DNA from: Inquilinus sp. KBS0705
GTDB lineage: Bacteria > Bacteroidota > Bacteroidia > Sphingobacteriales > Sphingobacteriaceae
Reading direction: 5' to 3'
Assembly: GCA_005938025.2 (NCBI GenBank)
Contig: VCCI02000001.1
Location: forward strand, 2,232,001-2,296,000
Length of the DNA stretch: 64,000 nucleotides
This document shows, in pieces, positions 36,597-45,033 of the stretch (positions are counted from its first letter, which is position 1; every line of letters starts with the position of its first letter). Both the position numbers and the translations under genes were made by a program. Below the pieces are notes generated by a model. The model was given only the letters and a program-made list of their open reading frames with translations. It did no database searches and had not been told where the DNA came from.

Positions 36597-36614
36597 TTTT
36601 AACTTAAGTTAAAA
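36597..36614. promoter_or_regulatory. Perfect Crp/Fnr-type box
   Basis: 18-base perfect palindrome TTTTAACTTAAGTTAAAA, with the 5-4-5 geometry TTAAC-N4-GTTAA usual for Crp/Fnr regulators. It is 56 bases before the DUF308 start codon. Confidence 0.6.
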
Positions 36615-36651
36615 TGCATTTAAATCTGACGATGTTATTACAATGCCGAAT

Positions 36652-36665
36652 TTGACTTATGTTAA
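36652..36665. promoter_or_regulatory. Second Crp/Fnr-type box
   Basis: TTGAC-TTAT-GTTAA, near-copy of the palindrome at 36597, centred 53 bases (about five helical turns) from it. Confidence 0.5.
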
Positions 36666-36778
36666 ATGAGGGCTAATTTTTCGCTTATATTTGGTCGGCA
36701 AAGCCGTTGGCGATGAAACAATTGCGGAAAACCCGCCCTAATACAGCATTGGTGATGCCGATTACAAGAATTTTTTAA

Positions 36779-37375
36779 ATGACCGATAAAAACGATAAAT
36801 TATCTGAACAGCTAAGGACTTTTGCCCAACTGAACGACAAAGATATTACGGATAGCCAGCCTTTTTGGAAAGCGCGAAAAATGCATAGAGGGGATTTTTT
36901 TAATATGCAGCAAATGGTATGCAATGATCTTGGCCTGATTACTAAAGGCATCTTCCGCATCTATTTTCGTCACCCGGATACCACCGAAGAAAAGAACATT
37001 TTCTTTTTTTCCGAGGATCAATTCGTTGTTTCTTTCCGAAGTTTTGTCACCCGCAACCCTTGCTGGTACTTTATTGAAGCCATGGAGGATTCGGAGCTCT
37101 TTTTTATCTCTCATAAAGATCTCCACGGGTTATATGAAACCCATCCAAACTGGGGGAAGTTTGGCAGGCTGTTGGCCGAATTGTTTTTTTCTATTGCGCA
37201 AACGCGGACTGAAGATTTGCTCTTTTTCTCGCCGGAGGAACGCTACACCAGGTTGATAAAGACACAACCAACTATTGCTGAACGAATCCCGGCATATCAT
37301 ATCTCGTCGTATCTGGGTATTACCAATCCATCGCTGAGCCGAATCAGGAAACGCATAGAGAATAAAAAGAAATAG
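36779..37375 (+). CDS. Crp/Fnr family transcriptional regulator
   Basis: 198 residues. The N-terminal cyclic-nucleotide-binding-like beta barrel (about 30-120, LGLITKGIFRIYFRHPDTTEEKN) is followed by a helical hinge and a short winged helix (RIPAYHISSYLGITNPSLSRIRKRIENKKK) that contacts DNA. No Fe-S cysteine cluster is seen, so it is not a classical Fnr. This subtype is common in Bacteroidota and often acts on a neighbouring divergent gene, here the DUF308 protein. Confidence 0.88.
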   Translation: MTDKNDKLSEQLRTFAQLNDKDITDSQPFWKARKMHRGDFFNMQQMVCNDLGLITKGIFRIYFRHPDTTEEKNIFFFSEDQFVVSFRSFVTRNPCWYFIEAMEDSELFFISHKDLHGLYETHPNWGKFGRLLAELFFSIAQTRTEDLLFFSPEERYTRLIKTQPTIAERIPAYHISSYLGITNPSLSRIRKRIENKKK

Positions 37376-37419
37376 TGTAACTATACTAATCACCAAGCGA
37401 CCAGTCACATCTCCCGCTG

Positions 37420-37443
37420 CCGCAAGCATCCCGCTTGTGGCCC
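37420..37443. repeat. Palindromic repeat unit, arm 1
   Basis: CCGCAAGC-ATCCC-GCTTGTGG, itself an imperfect hairpin. It recurs inverted at 37496-37518, and the pair spans the region between the Crp/Fnr gene and the broken cyclase gene. Confidence 0.7.
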
Positions 37444-37495
37444 ACATGCAAAATAACCAAATTTGCTTTACTGCCCGGCTTGTACTTAACTTAAC

Positions 37496-37518
37496 CCCAC
37501 AAGCAAGACGCTTGCGGT
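37496..37518. repeat. Palindromic repeat unit, arm 2 (inverted)
   Basis: Inverted copy (CCCACAAGC-AAGAC-GCTTGCGG) of the unit at 37420. It resembles REP-like elements; no RAYT transposase gene is seen nearby. Confidence 0.7.
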
Positions 37519-37528
37519 AGCTGCGTAA

Positions 37529-38625
37529 TCAAACACCACCCGTTGAAATGGCAAATAACTCCATTGTTTTACCGCGGCCTTTCAGCACATTTTCTCCAAC
37601 CGACCGTACTTCGTAACTGGCCGGGAGCTGAAATTTATCAACTACATCTTTTGACACCAGCAAGTCGGCACCATATTGATTGCAGAGTCCCTGTATCCTT
37701 GCCGAAGTATTAAGCACGTCGCCTGTAAAGACGATTTCTTTTTTCAGCGACCCTATCTCGCCGGCGGTAACCATACCAAAGTGAAGCCCCGCTTTAAACC
37801 CCGGCAAAACGCCAAACAGGCGGTGATAGCTTTCCGACTTTTTTGCTAAAGCGCGTTTCATCGCGAAAAAACAGGCTATACAGTTATTATTTTTTACGCC
37901 GTCTTTTAACTTCCAGGTGATGATCATCTCATCGCCGGCGTATTGGTATATCGTTCCGGTATAATCAATAACCGCGGCAGATAAATCGAAGAAATATTCT
38001 TTTAACATTTCGAAATACCTTACATGCCCCAGGTTTCGGCAATTGTAGTAGATGACTTCATATCCAAAAACATGAATATCCTCTCCTCCTCTATCGGATA
38101 ATGGTATTTCCCCAGGAAAAAATTACTTAATGTGCCTGTACCTATACTTTGACTAAATTCAGCATAAACCTGTGTGACAACAATTATTGAGGCTACGTAT
38201 AATATGATACTGATAACGCCAAAGTCAGAGAAAAACGCTAAACCGGGAGTTATGATTGATCTTAAAGAATTATCCTGATAATAATAGATAGCGTTTATCA
38301 GCGTGAGCGTAATCAGGAAAACAACAACAATGATCAGATAAATAAGGGATTTGACCAGTACCTTTTTGCTGAAGCTCATTTTGATGAACCATTTACCAAA
38401 TAATCCAATTTCCAGCATACCGGTAAATAGCCCCATGATAAGCCCGGCTATCGGAAAGGTAATAATGTGCGCGTAAAAATCATATTTAACGCCTGTAGAT
38501 GGGTAATGGTCCAAATGCCCCAAAATCCCTCTTTCCAGCATAGTATATATGAGGCTAAAAATAAACCATAAAACGCCAAAAGGGATAACACGTTTAACGT
38601 TTCGTATGGTTTTATGTAGCAGCAT
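37529..38625 (-). pseudogene. Membrane class III adenylate/guanylate cyclase, frameshifted
   Basis: The gene reads in two pieces. The first (38625 to 38020) has about five membrane helices and the start of the cyclase domain (RIFMFLDMKSSTT, with the first metal Asp), and stops at TGGGGCATGTAA. The second (open from before 38008 to 37529) carries the rest: YAGDEMIITW with the second metal Asp, LHFGMVTAGEIG, and VFTGDVLNTSARIQ. Inserting one base in the four-C run at 38027-38030 joins them as GHVRYFEML, the expected conserved link. The two metal aspartates are thus in different frames, so the enzyme is dead unless the deletion is a sequencing error or is bypassed by slippage. Confidence 0.85.
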
Positions 38626-38903
38626 AATTATATTTTGAGGATTTTAGTACATATCAAATAACGGAGTATATGAGCCATAAACCAAGTGAAATCTAGTTAG
38701 CGACCCAAGCCTTTTAATTTTGTTTCTGTGGCCCGTATATAATACAACAGAACTTGTTTTTCAGCCCCTGTATCTGCACAATTTTGGCATGCAATATAAC
38801 TACTCACCACCCGTAGCCCCAACATTTCACATTTAGGTATACAACCAGCTTAGGGCATATAATAGGCTCTTGAAATTGCGGATTTTTATATAAAACCAAT
38901 TTT

Positions 38904-39974
38904 ATGAAAAAGCTTTATTATGCATTATGCTTTGGCAGCTGCCTTTTTGTGGCTGCGTGCAAAAAAACCGGTTTAGATGAACCGCGTTTAGAAGTTTCGC
39001 CCAATGCCAACCAAACTCTGTTGGCTACTACGGGGCACCGGCCGCTTACTGTTGTTACGTATGCCGGCTACCCGGGGTCGGGTTATAAGGATGGGCCGGT
39101 TAAAGAAGCACGATTTAACTATATATTGGGAATTGATATTACCGATGATGGTACCATTTACCTGGCCGATAGGGGCAACAGCCTTATCCGCAAAATAAAG
39201 AATGATATCGTATCAACAGTGAACATACCACCTAATAGCGAAGGGCGCAAGTTATTTGGGCCGGAGCATGTGCGGGTACAAAAAGACGGCACCATTAACA
39301 TACTTACCTACGATGTGGATTTTGTAATAAACGATAAAATTTGGATAGTAAAACCAAACGGCCAGGTATTTACACCGCCCAAAAAAGATGTGTTCCCCGG
39401 CGACCACAGAACAACTTATAATCCTTATACTTATAACGACCTGGAGAAAGACCCCTACACCGATAAGGTTTTGGTAGCAGGTATTTACAAAGGTTACAGC
39501 AACGCTTTTGGCGTTATTGAGGATTACGAAATAAAGAATGGCAGGATAGGCACAAATTCATACTACGTACCCTCAGATTCGCTGAACGCGGAAGACAAAA
39601 ACTCACGCGAGATAACCAGCTTTTTTTGCGCATATAACAAGGTTAAATATGTGGTTATAAATAGCCAGCATATTTACAAAAAAACACCGTCGGGGCAGTT
39701 TAGCCAAATTTATCGCGACCTAACTTTTAAAAGGATATCAGACCTGGTGGCAACTAAAGATAGCCGCACCATATATATAGCCGATTTAGGAAGAATTAAG
39801 AGCATATCAAACAATAAGTTAACTTATTTGGTGGGCCCGCAACCCCCATTTGATCGTGGCGATGGTATTGGCAGCAGCGCCGATGTTTATGCCGAGCGAC
39901 TGGCATTATCAAAAGACGAAAGCACACTTTATTTTTCGGACAATACCAGTTTAAGGCAGCTATTTTTAAGATAA
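38904..39974 (+). CDS. NHL-repeat-like lipoprotein
   Basis: 356 residues. A lipobox VAAC at residues 16-19 marks a lipoprotein. The mature part looks like a beta propeller with NHL/SMP-30-type repeats (YILGIDITDDGTIYLADRGN and LALSKDESTLYFSDNT); the GYPGSGYKDGPVKEARFN segment is typical of IPT/TIG-NHL proteins next to polysaccharide genes. It probably binds a glycan or protein at the cell surface. It has its own terminator. Confidence 0.8.
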   Translation: MKKLYYALCFGSCLFVAACKKTGLDEPRLEVSPNANQTLLATTGHRPLTVVTYAGYPGSGYKDGPVKEARFNYILGIDITDDGTIYLADRGNSLIRKIKNDIVSTVNIPPNSEGRKLFGPEHVRVQKDGTINILTYDVDFVINDKIWIVKPNGQVFTPPKKDVFPGDHRTTYNPYTYNDLEKDPYTDKVLVAGIYKGYSNAFGVIEDYEIKNGRIGTNSYYVPSDSLNAEDKNSREITSFFCAYNKVKYVVINSQHIYKKTPSGQFSQIYRDLTFKRISDLVATKDSRTIYIADLGRIKSISNNKLTYLVGPQPPFDRGDGIGSSADVYAERLALSKDESTLYFSDNTSLRQLFLR

Positions 39975-39997
39975 CACCCTAAAAAGGTACTAAATTA

Positions 39998-40027
39998 AAA
40001 AGGCTTGCCAAATTTGGCAAGCCTTTT
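39998..40027. terminator. Bidirectional intrinsic terminator
   Basis: Perfect hairpin AAAAGGCTTGCCA / TGGCAAGCCTTTT between two convergent genes. Confidence 0.92.
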
Positions 40028-40048
40028 GCTATATAAAAGATACGATGG

Positions 40049-41131
40049 TTAATTTGCTAAAAATGTTTTCGACAAGTGTTTATCGGCCCAAGAGATATAC
40101 TGGGTTACCCATTTAATAATGCCGTAGTTGCCTTCGTTTGCGTGTTTGTAAGGCTCGTCAAACAACTCGTATATCATAGCAACCTTTACTTGGGGGTTGG
40201 CTTTACATTTAGCTATAAACTTGGTTACAAAAGCATTCTGGTCAGTTTCGTTAGTGGTACTGGTAGCTTTGTAGCGATAATTAAATTCGGTAAACCATAT
40301 TGGCTTGTTTGGAAATAAAGAAGCAAGTTTTACCGTAATATCCGGTATGCCTGGCGATCCGGCTGCGGCACCTTCCATATCTGAATACCAGTTGTAAGCA
40401 ACAATATCAAATTTAACGCCATACCAATCGCACATGCGTAAAAAGCCATAGTGCAACCATCCGGCGCTTATCATGGTTTTGGCGCCGGCATCGTTGGCTT
40501 TAATACCGTCATCCATCCCTTTTAGGTAGGCAGCCATTACATTAAACTTGGCACGATCGTAGTGAAACTGACTTTGACCGGTTTTGTTTGAATACAACAA
40601 CTCAAGTTCCAGATCGTTACCCAGGTTATAGTAATCAAAGTACCTGCCATACTTAGCGGCAAAATTACCACCCAGTGTTTTCCCTAACTTGTAAGATTCT
40701 GATTCAGATTTTGAATAGCTGAGGGTGCGCAGGTAAAGCATTGGCAAAATTTTTACCCCGGCATTAGTAGCGGCGGTTTGCAACTCCATTAGCCTGGTTA
40801 CAGATGAAGCCGTGCCATCAGACTGGGTTTGTACGTTTAAACGGTACCACGACATGCCTCGTTCTTTTAACATCTGGATTTGCTTTTCAGGTGATACGGT
40901 GAGGTAGGGCGCATCGCCCATGTGGCCGTTTACCCCTAATCGAAGTGTTGAGCCGGTTAGGTTAGAAACCGGGGCACTTGTGCTCATTAGCGATTGATCT
41001 TTTAAAGTGGCCAGTGATGTAAGTGATGAACTTGGTTCGGGTTGTGGAATGATCTCTTTGGTGCATGATGTCATGAAAAATCCGACGGCTAGTATGCACG
41101 TGACTAGGTGTTTAATTGTTTTTTTTTGCAT
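40049..41131 (-). CDS. Glycosidase-like lipoprotein (possible pseudoenzyme)
   Basis: 360 residues. Lipobox MTSC (Cys23). The rest is a clan GH-A-like barrel clearly related to the protein encoded at 54663-55643: shared YRxxV, FAxxYGxY, WYSxM, PIWxTEFN and IYELxDxP blocks. The nucleophile Glu282 (TEFN) is kept, but the acid/base position is Asp173 (GNDLE), where the paralogue has NE. It may therefore be a binding protein or a slow enzyme for the exopolysaccharide made nearby. It stands alone, with a terminator after it. Confidence 0.78.
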   Translation of the reverse strand: MQKKTIKHLVTCILAVGFFMTSCTKEIIPQPEPSSSLTSLATLKDQSLMSTSAPVSNLTGSTLRLGVNGHMGDAPYLTVSPEKQIQMLKERGMSWYRLNVQTQSDGTASSVTRLMELQTAATNAGVKILPMLYLRTLSYSKSESESYKLGKTLGGNFAAKYGRYFDYYNLGNDLELELLYSNKTGQSQFHYDRAKFNVMAAYLKGMDDGIKANDAGAKTMISAGWLHYGFLRMCDWYGVKFDIVAYNWYSDMEGAAAGSPGIPDITVKLASLFPNKPIWFTEFNYRYKATSTTNETDQNAFVTKFIAKCKANPQVKVAMIYELFDEPYKHANEGNYGIIKWVTQYISWADKHLSKTFLAN

Positions 41132-41689
41132 GGTTCATTGTCAATAGTTACCCCTACTAACGGTAACAGTAACAATATTGTTGCCTTGATATTAAAAAAA
41201 TTAATGAATTTGTAAAAATTGTTCTTTTAAACATAAAAATTGCTAAATCTTCCGTAACTGGCTAAAATAGCAAACATTTTTTAAAGTTGATTGTATGAGC
41301 AATAATTTGTCCCGGACATTTTTTGATTATGCCTATTGAGGTTACGGTAAATTAGTTGCTTTTCTTTTGGAAAAATACGAAAATAAAATGGCTAATGTGC
41401 CATTTATCCAAAGTAGTAAGATATAATAACGAATGACGTCCCCTTAAATAAAACCCCGGCCATAAAGGTCCGGGATTTCAGGGTTTGTCAATAGTTAGGC
41501 TTTTAACGCAATGCACTCTTAAATGTTGTATACAGATTTTTGCACAAAAAAAACCCTTAGGGCCATGCAAGCCCTAAAGGTTAACTATCGACAAAAAACC
41601 TTGCAAGTCCTTCATCGATTATTAAACTCGTTTATTACAATAAAGTTTAAAAGTTAGCAAATTAAATTTTGAGACGGCTTTGTCGGCTA
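41132..41689. other. Long intergenic region
   Basis: 558 AT-rich bases. It holds the 12-base palindrome AACAATATTGTT at 41171, a CCCCGG/CCGGG hairpin near 41454-41477, and the structured element at 41484-41595. The 12-mer TGTCAATAGTTA occurs at 41149 and again at 41486. I see no convincing ORF. Confidence 0.6.
41484..41595. ncRNA. Candidate structured element or small RNA
   Basis: The ends TTTGTCAATAGTTA and TAACTATCGACAAA are complementary in 13 of 14 positions and enclose 84 bases that include a second hairpin (AACCCTTAGGGC / GCCCTAAAGGTT). The shape suits a small structured RNA or a very small mobile element. No known RNA family is recognised. Confidence 0.35.
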
Positions 41690-41908
41690 TTATCTGCTCA
41701 CCCGTTCGTTAAGTAGCTCCTGGTATTGATCCAGCACTGTTTTTGGGATATCACCTCTGGTTTCTAAAGATGTTAAAAACGCGCGTGTTTTGGCATAACG
41801 GCCGGTTGCAAAATCAATTTCCCTGTCGTCGTACCTAAGTGTAACTGCAACATCCTTGCGTAACAACATCAAATAAAAAATTTTAAAGGCTAAACTTAAT
41901 CGCGTCAT
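41690..41908 (-). CDS. Small protein, unknown function
   Basis: 72 residues, basic N-terminus with one short hydrophobic stretch (FKIFYLMLL). No domain recognised. A reasonable length and start make it a possible gene, but nothing else supports it. Confidence 0.45.
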   Translation of the reverse strand: MTRLSLAFKIFYLMLLRKDVAVTLRYDDREIDFATGRYAKTRAFLTSLETRGDIPKTVLDQYQELLNERVSR

Positions 41909-42040
41909 TTTAATTAGGGGGCCATTTGTATGTGGCTTTATACGCTAAAGATAATGTTTTTTCACAATTAAGTATACAATTTTAAAAAAGTTAAAACATT
42001 TATAAAAAAAAAGATAAACACCTGTTTTGTACCCGCTTTT

Positions 42041-42385
42041 GTGATAAAAACTGCGCCATTATTTCACAGTTTACAAAACGCTACTGCTTATTTTAGTGAC
42101 ATGAAGCATCACCAACATTATACACTATTAGTTGAGCATAATTCAGAAACCTATAAGGTAGCAGTTGACGAATATAAAAGGACTACAGCCTATTACATAT
42201 ACGAATTAAAACTGAAGAGGACCAGGTTTATTTTGGTTGATGATATGGGCGACTGGGGCTTGATAGCTAACCTCAAACCCTGCGAAAGCTTGTTGAACGC
42301 CATTATATCGGCATTAAAGTTTAAACGCCCCGTACCTATTAATAATGAACCGGTATTTTTTTTTCCCTTGAGATTAGTTAAATAA
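42041..42385 (+). CDS. Small protein, related to the next gene
   Basis: 114 residues from a GTG at 42041; an ATG at 42101 (MKHHQHYTLL) would give 94 and is at least as likely. Beta-rich, with YYIYELKLKRTRFILVDD in the middle. The strand pattern and the position of the YYIYEL segment mirror YYYLYLNNKWIATL in the following gene, suggesting an old duplication. No known domain. Confidence 0.55.
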   Translation: MIKTAPLFHSLQNATAYFSDMKHHQHYTLLVEHNSETYKVAVDEYKRTTAYYIYELKLKRTRFILVDDMGDWGLIANLKPCESLLNAIISALKFKRPVPINNEPVFFFPLRLVK

Positions 42386-42417
42386 ATTACTTACAATAAA
42401 ACATTAAACCATCTACT

Positions 42418-42681
42418 ATGGCAGCAAAATTTACTATACAGTACAAATCAAATAATGGCTTACGGCAGCTAAGCGTACGCGAAAAAATATCATCATTTGG
42501 CTATTATTACCTTTATTTAAATAATAAATGGATAGCTACATTGCGTAAAGATTCGTCAACGGCCACCTACGAGCAATTATCGTACAGAGCACCTATTTGC
42601 CCAAACGAGGTAGTTGCAATTGGTCGGCAGATAGATTCGTGTAAGTCTACCAGTAAAGCAGATCAACTATTACATGCTTAA
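42418..42681 (+). CDS. Small protein, related to the previous gene
   Basis: 87 residues. Beta-rich N-terminal half, no signal peptide, no known domain. It shares its layout with the preceding small protein and lies 32 bases after it, so the two probably form an operon. A strong terminator follows. Confidence 0.6.
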   Translation: MAAKFTIQYKSNNGLRQLSVREKISSFGYYYLYLNNKWIATLRKDSSTATYEQLSYRAPICPNEVVAIGRQIDSCKSTSKADQLLHA

Positions 42682-42713
42682 CAATTTATACACTCACCAA
42701 AAACTTAAGCAAT

Positions 42714-42745
42714 AAAAAAGAGGCCCCATTTGGGGCCTCTTTTTT
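42714..42745. terminator. Bidirectional intrinsic terminator
   Basis: Arms AAAAAAGAGGCCCC / GGGGCCTCTTTTTT, perfect 14 bp. It also closes the exopolysaccharide cluster coming from the other side. Confidence 0.93.
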
Positions 42746-42774
42746 ATTAATGCTATAAGTTATATCTGTGTTTT

Positions 42775-43917
42775 TTACCAGTCTACATCTACCGGGCGTT
42801 CGTCGTTCAAACGCTGATTGATGAGGTTGGCTACCTTTAACGGACTTATTTGTTTCATACAAATATTGTCATCGCAAACCGATTTGCCGCAGCCTGTTAT
42901 CATGTTGCATGGTACCTGTTGGCTAATGGTAACCACCTGGCCCTTAAAAAAGCTGTGTGGCTGCCAAACATTAATGTTAGATGTACCGCTAAACAAACAA
43001 ATTATCTTGCGTTTCAACATAGCCGCTATGTGTGAAAAACCCGACTCGAGGCCCACAAAAAGGCTGCAGCGCTTAACAATGTAAATAGCTTGTAATAACG
43101 AATATTTACCTACGCAGTTCACTACATTTGGGATGGCGGATATAAGCGCCAGTTGCTCCGGAGTGGCATCGCTATCGGTACCTAATACAAGTACCGGCGT
43201 GCTGTTAGCAACAGCCTTTATAACCTCAATAAAGTTTTCTACAGGCCACCTCCGCGATTGGGCACCAGCACCTAAATGTACTACCACAAACTTTGCAGGG
43301 AAGCTTATATTAGTTACCGGTTCAAAGGGCACATCATCTATATTCCAGCAGGTTTCAAAACCAATGTCGGGCAGTTCTAAATAATCAAAAAGCGGGTCTA
43401 AAAAACCCGAGGCGTGCCCGCCAAACTGATAAGGTAAAACTTTATTTAAAAGCCCGCCCCCGCCACCTACGTTATAGCCGGCAAAAACTTTGCTTTTAGT
43501 AAAAAGCTTAATAAAAATATTGTTCCTAAAATCGCCCCTTACGTCAAATATCAGGTCAGTTTTTATACCGCCCAACTGTTTTATAAAATTATAATAGCCC
43601 GCTTTGGTGCCACGTGCAAACCACGGGGCATCTGCAACAATAACCTCGTCAACAAAATTGAGCTTACTGGCTATATGATAATTTTGCCGGTTTACCACCA
43701 GGTTAACCTTTAGGTTTGAAATAAGCTTTAGCTTTTTAACAGCCGGCAGTATCAGCAGCAGGTCGCCTATGTGGGCTAACTGCACAATTGTAACGCTTTT
43801 TATAGCCACCGCTTTTACAGGCGCGTTAAACAAATTTAACACCCTGTCGGCAGCCTTTATTAACCGTATTTTATTTTGGCTTACGCCCGGATAAAAACGA
43901 TACATTATCGGTTTCAT
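42775..43917 (-). CDS. GT9 heptosyltransferase-like glycosyltransferase
   Basis: 380 residues. GT9 (GT-B fold): N-terminal VQLAHIGDLLLILPAVKKL and, in the second domain, VVHLGAGAQSRRWPVENF and GLESGFSHIAAMLKRKIICLFSG, which bind the ADP-heptose donor. Four cysteines near the C-terminus (CNMITGCGKSVCDDNIC) may hold a metal or disulfide. Last gene of the cluster, directly after the heptose-activation genes, so it likely adds heptose to the repeat unit or lipid core. Confidence 0.9.
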   Translation of the reverse strand: MKPIMYRFYPGVSQNKIRLIKAADRVLNLFNAPVKAVAIKSVTIVQLAHIGDLLLILPAVKKLKLISNLKVNLVVNRQNYHIASKLNFVDEVIVADAPWFARGTKAGYYNFIKQLGGIKTDLIFDVRGDFRNNIFIKLFTKSKVFAGYNVGGGGGLLNKVLPYQFGGHASGFLDPLFDYLELPDIGFETCWNIDDVPFEPVTNISFPAKFVVVHLGAGAQSRRWPVENFIEVIKAVANSTPVLVLGTDSDATPEQLALISAIPNVVNCVGKYSLLQAIYIVKRCSLFVGLESGFSHIAAMLKRKIICLFSGTSNINVWQPHSFFKGQVVTISQQVPCNMITGCGKSVCDDNICMKQISPLKVANLINQRLNDERPVDVDW

Positions 43918-43952
43918 AGATATATTAATACAGATAGTTGAATTAGTAATAT

Positions 43953-44465
43953 TTAGATTGCCTGCTGCCTTATTTTATTAATAATAGCAGTAGACGATTG
44001 CCCGTTAACAAACTCGATGGTGGTAACCTTGCCGCCGGCTGCTAAAACAGCATCAGCACCGGCAATTTTTTTGCCATCGTAGTCGGCTCCCTTTACTAAA
44101 ACATTGGGCAGTATCTGTTCAATTAAGTCAGCCGGGGTTGGCTCATTAAAAACCACCACGGCATCTACATAAAACAGGGATGCCAGCAGCATAGCGCGGG
44201 TATCTACCTTATTAACCGGCCTGTCGGGGCCCTTTAAAAGCTGTACAGACTCGTCGGAGTTAAGGCCGATGATTAGCTTATTGCCCATCATGGCGGCTTT
44301 ACTTAAGTAACTTAAATGCCCAATGTGCACCAGGTCGAAAACACCATTGGTAAACACCAGCTTTTGGCCGGCGGCCTTCCATTCGTTTATTAACACCGGC
44401 AAGCCCGAACGAGACACTATTTTTTTAGCTATAAGGCTTGGTATATCATCTACCATGGTTATCAT
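43953..44465 (-). CDS. hldC: D-glycero-beta-D-manno-heptose 1-phosphate adenylyltransferase
   Basis: 170 residues. A nucleotidyltransferase with the HIGH motif (GVFDLVHIGH, residues 41-50) and the LKGPDRPVN segment of RfaE2/HldE C-terminal domains. It makes ADP-heptose from heptose 1-phosphate and ATP. It is a stand-alone domain, with the kinase encoded separately. Its start overlaps the stop of gmhA by four bases. Confidence 0.92.
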   Translation of the reverse strand: MITMVDDIPSLIAKKIVSRSGLPVLINEWKAAGQKLVFTNGVFDLVHIGHLSYLSKAAMMGNKLIIGLNSDESVQLLKGPDRPVNKVDTRAMLLASLFYVDAVVVFNEPTPADLIEQILPNVLVKGADYDGKKIAGADAVLAAGGKVTTIEFVNGQSSTAIINKIRQQAI

Positions 44466-45022
44466 TGAACAAACAGGTCATCAATGCTCTTACATAAAAT
44501 ATGGCCCACCAGTATGTGCATCTCCTGGATGCGCGCTGTAACATCCGACGGAACAATTATCGTAGCGTCGCATATATCTTTCATCTTACCGCCATCCTTA
44601 CCTGTAAGCCCTATGGTTTTACAGCCTATGAGGGCAGCACTATTTAATGCATTTAAAATACTGGAGCTATTGCCACTTGTTGATATGCCAATAAACACAT
44701 CTCCCTCCATAGCAAAAGCTTCTAATTGCCTTGAAAAAACATGCTCATAGCCATAATCGTTGGCTATGGCGGTTAATGCCGAGGTATCTGTTGTAAGGGC
44801 TAAACCAGGCAATGGCCGGCGTTCTTTAACAAAGCGGCCGGTAAGTTCGGCGGCAATGTGCTGCGCATCTGCCGCACTGCCGCCGTTTCCGGCAAGGTAA
44901 ATTTTATTACCACTATTTATAGCTTCGGTTACCAGCTGGCATGCAGCCTCAATATCGTTTACTGATGTGGCTATAAATTTATTGGTGGTGTTAAGGTGGT
45001 CGGTAAGTTCTGTGGTTATCAT
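44462..45022 (-). CDS. gmhA: Phosphoheptose isomerase
   Basis: 186 residues, SIS domain. GNGGSAADAQHIAAELTGRF (about 45-64) and the GISTSGNSSSILNAL segment bind sedoheptulose 7-phosphate, which it converts to D-glycero-D-manno-heptose 7-phosphate. The zinc-binding His and Glu residues (QHIAAE, and HILVGH near the C-terminus) are present. Second gene of the heptose module, 11 bases after hldA. Confidence 0.93.
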   Translation of the reverse strand: MITTELTDHLNTTNKFIATSVNDIEAACQLVTEAINSGNKIYLAGNGGSAADAQHIAAELTGRFVKERRPLPGLALTTDTSALTAIANDYGYEHVFSRQLEAFAMEGDVFIGISTSGNSSSILNALNSAALIGCKTIGLTGKDGGKMKDICDATIIVPSDVTARIQEMHILVGHILCKSIDDLFVQ

Positions 45023-45033
45023 TGTAACTTTAA

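Noticed and set aside
37130..37447. Minus-strand open frame opposite the Crp/Fnr gene
   Set aside because: A shadow of the Crp/Fnr coding frame with no recognisable protein.
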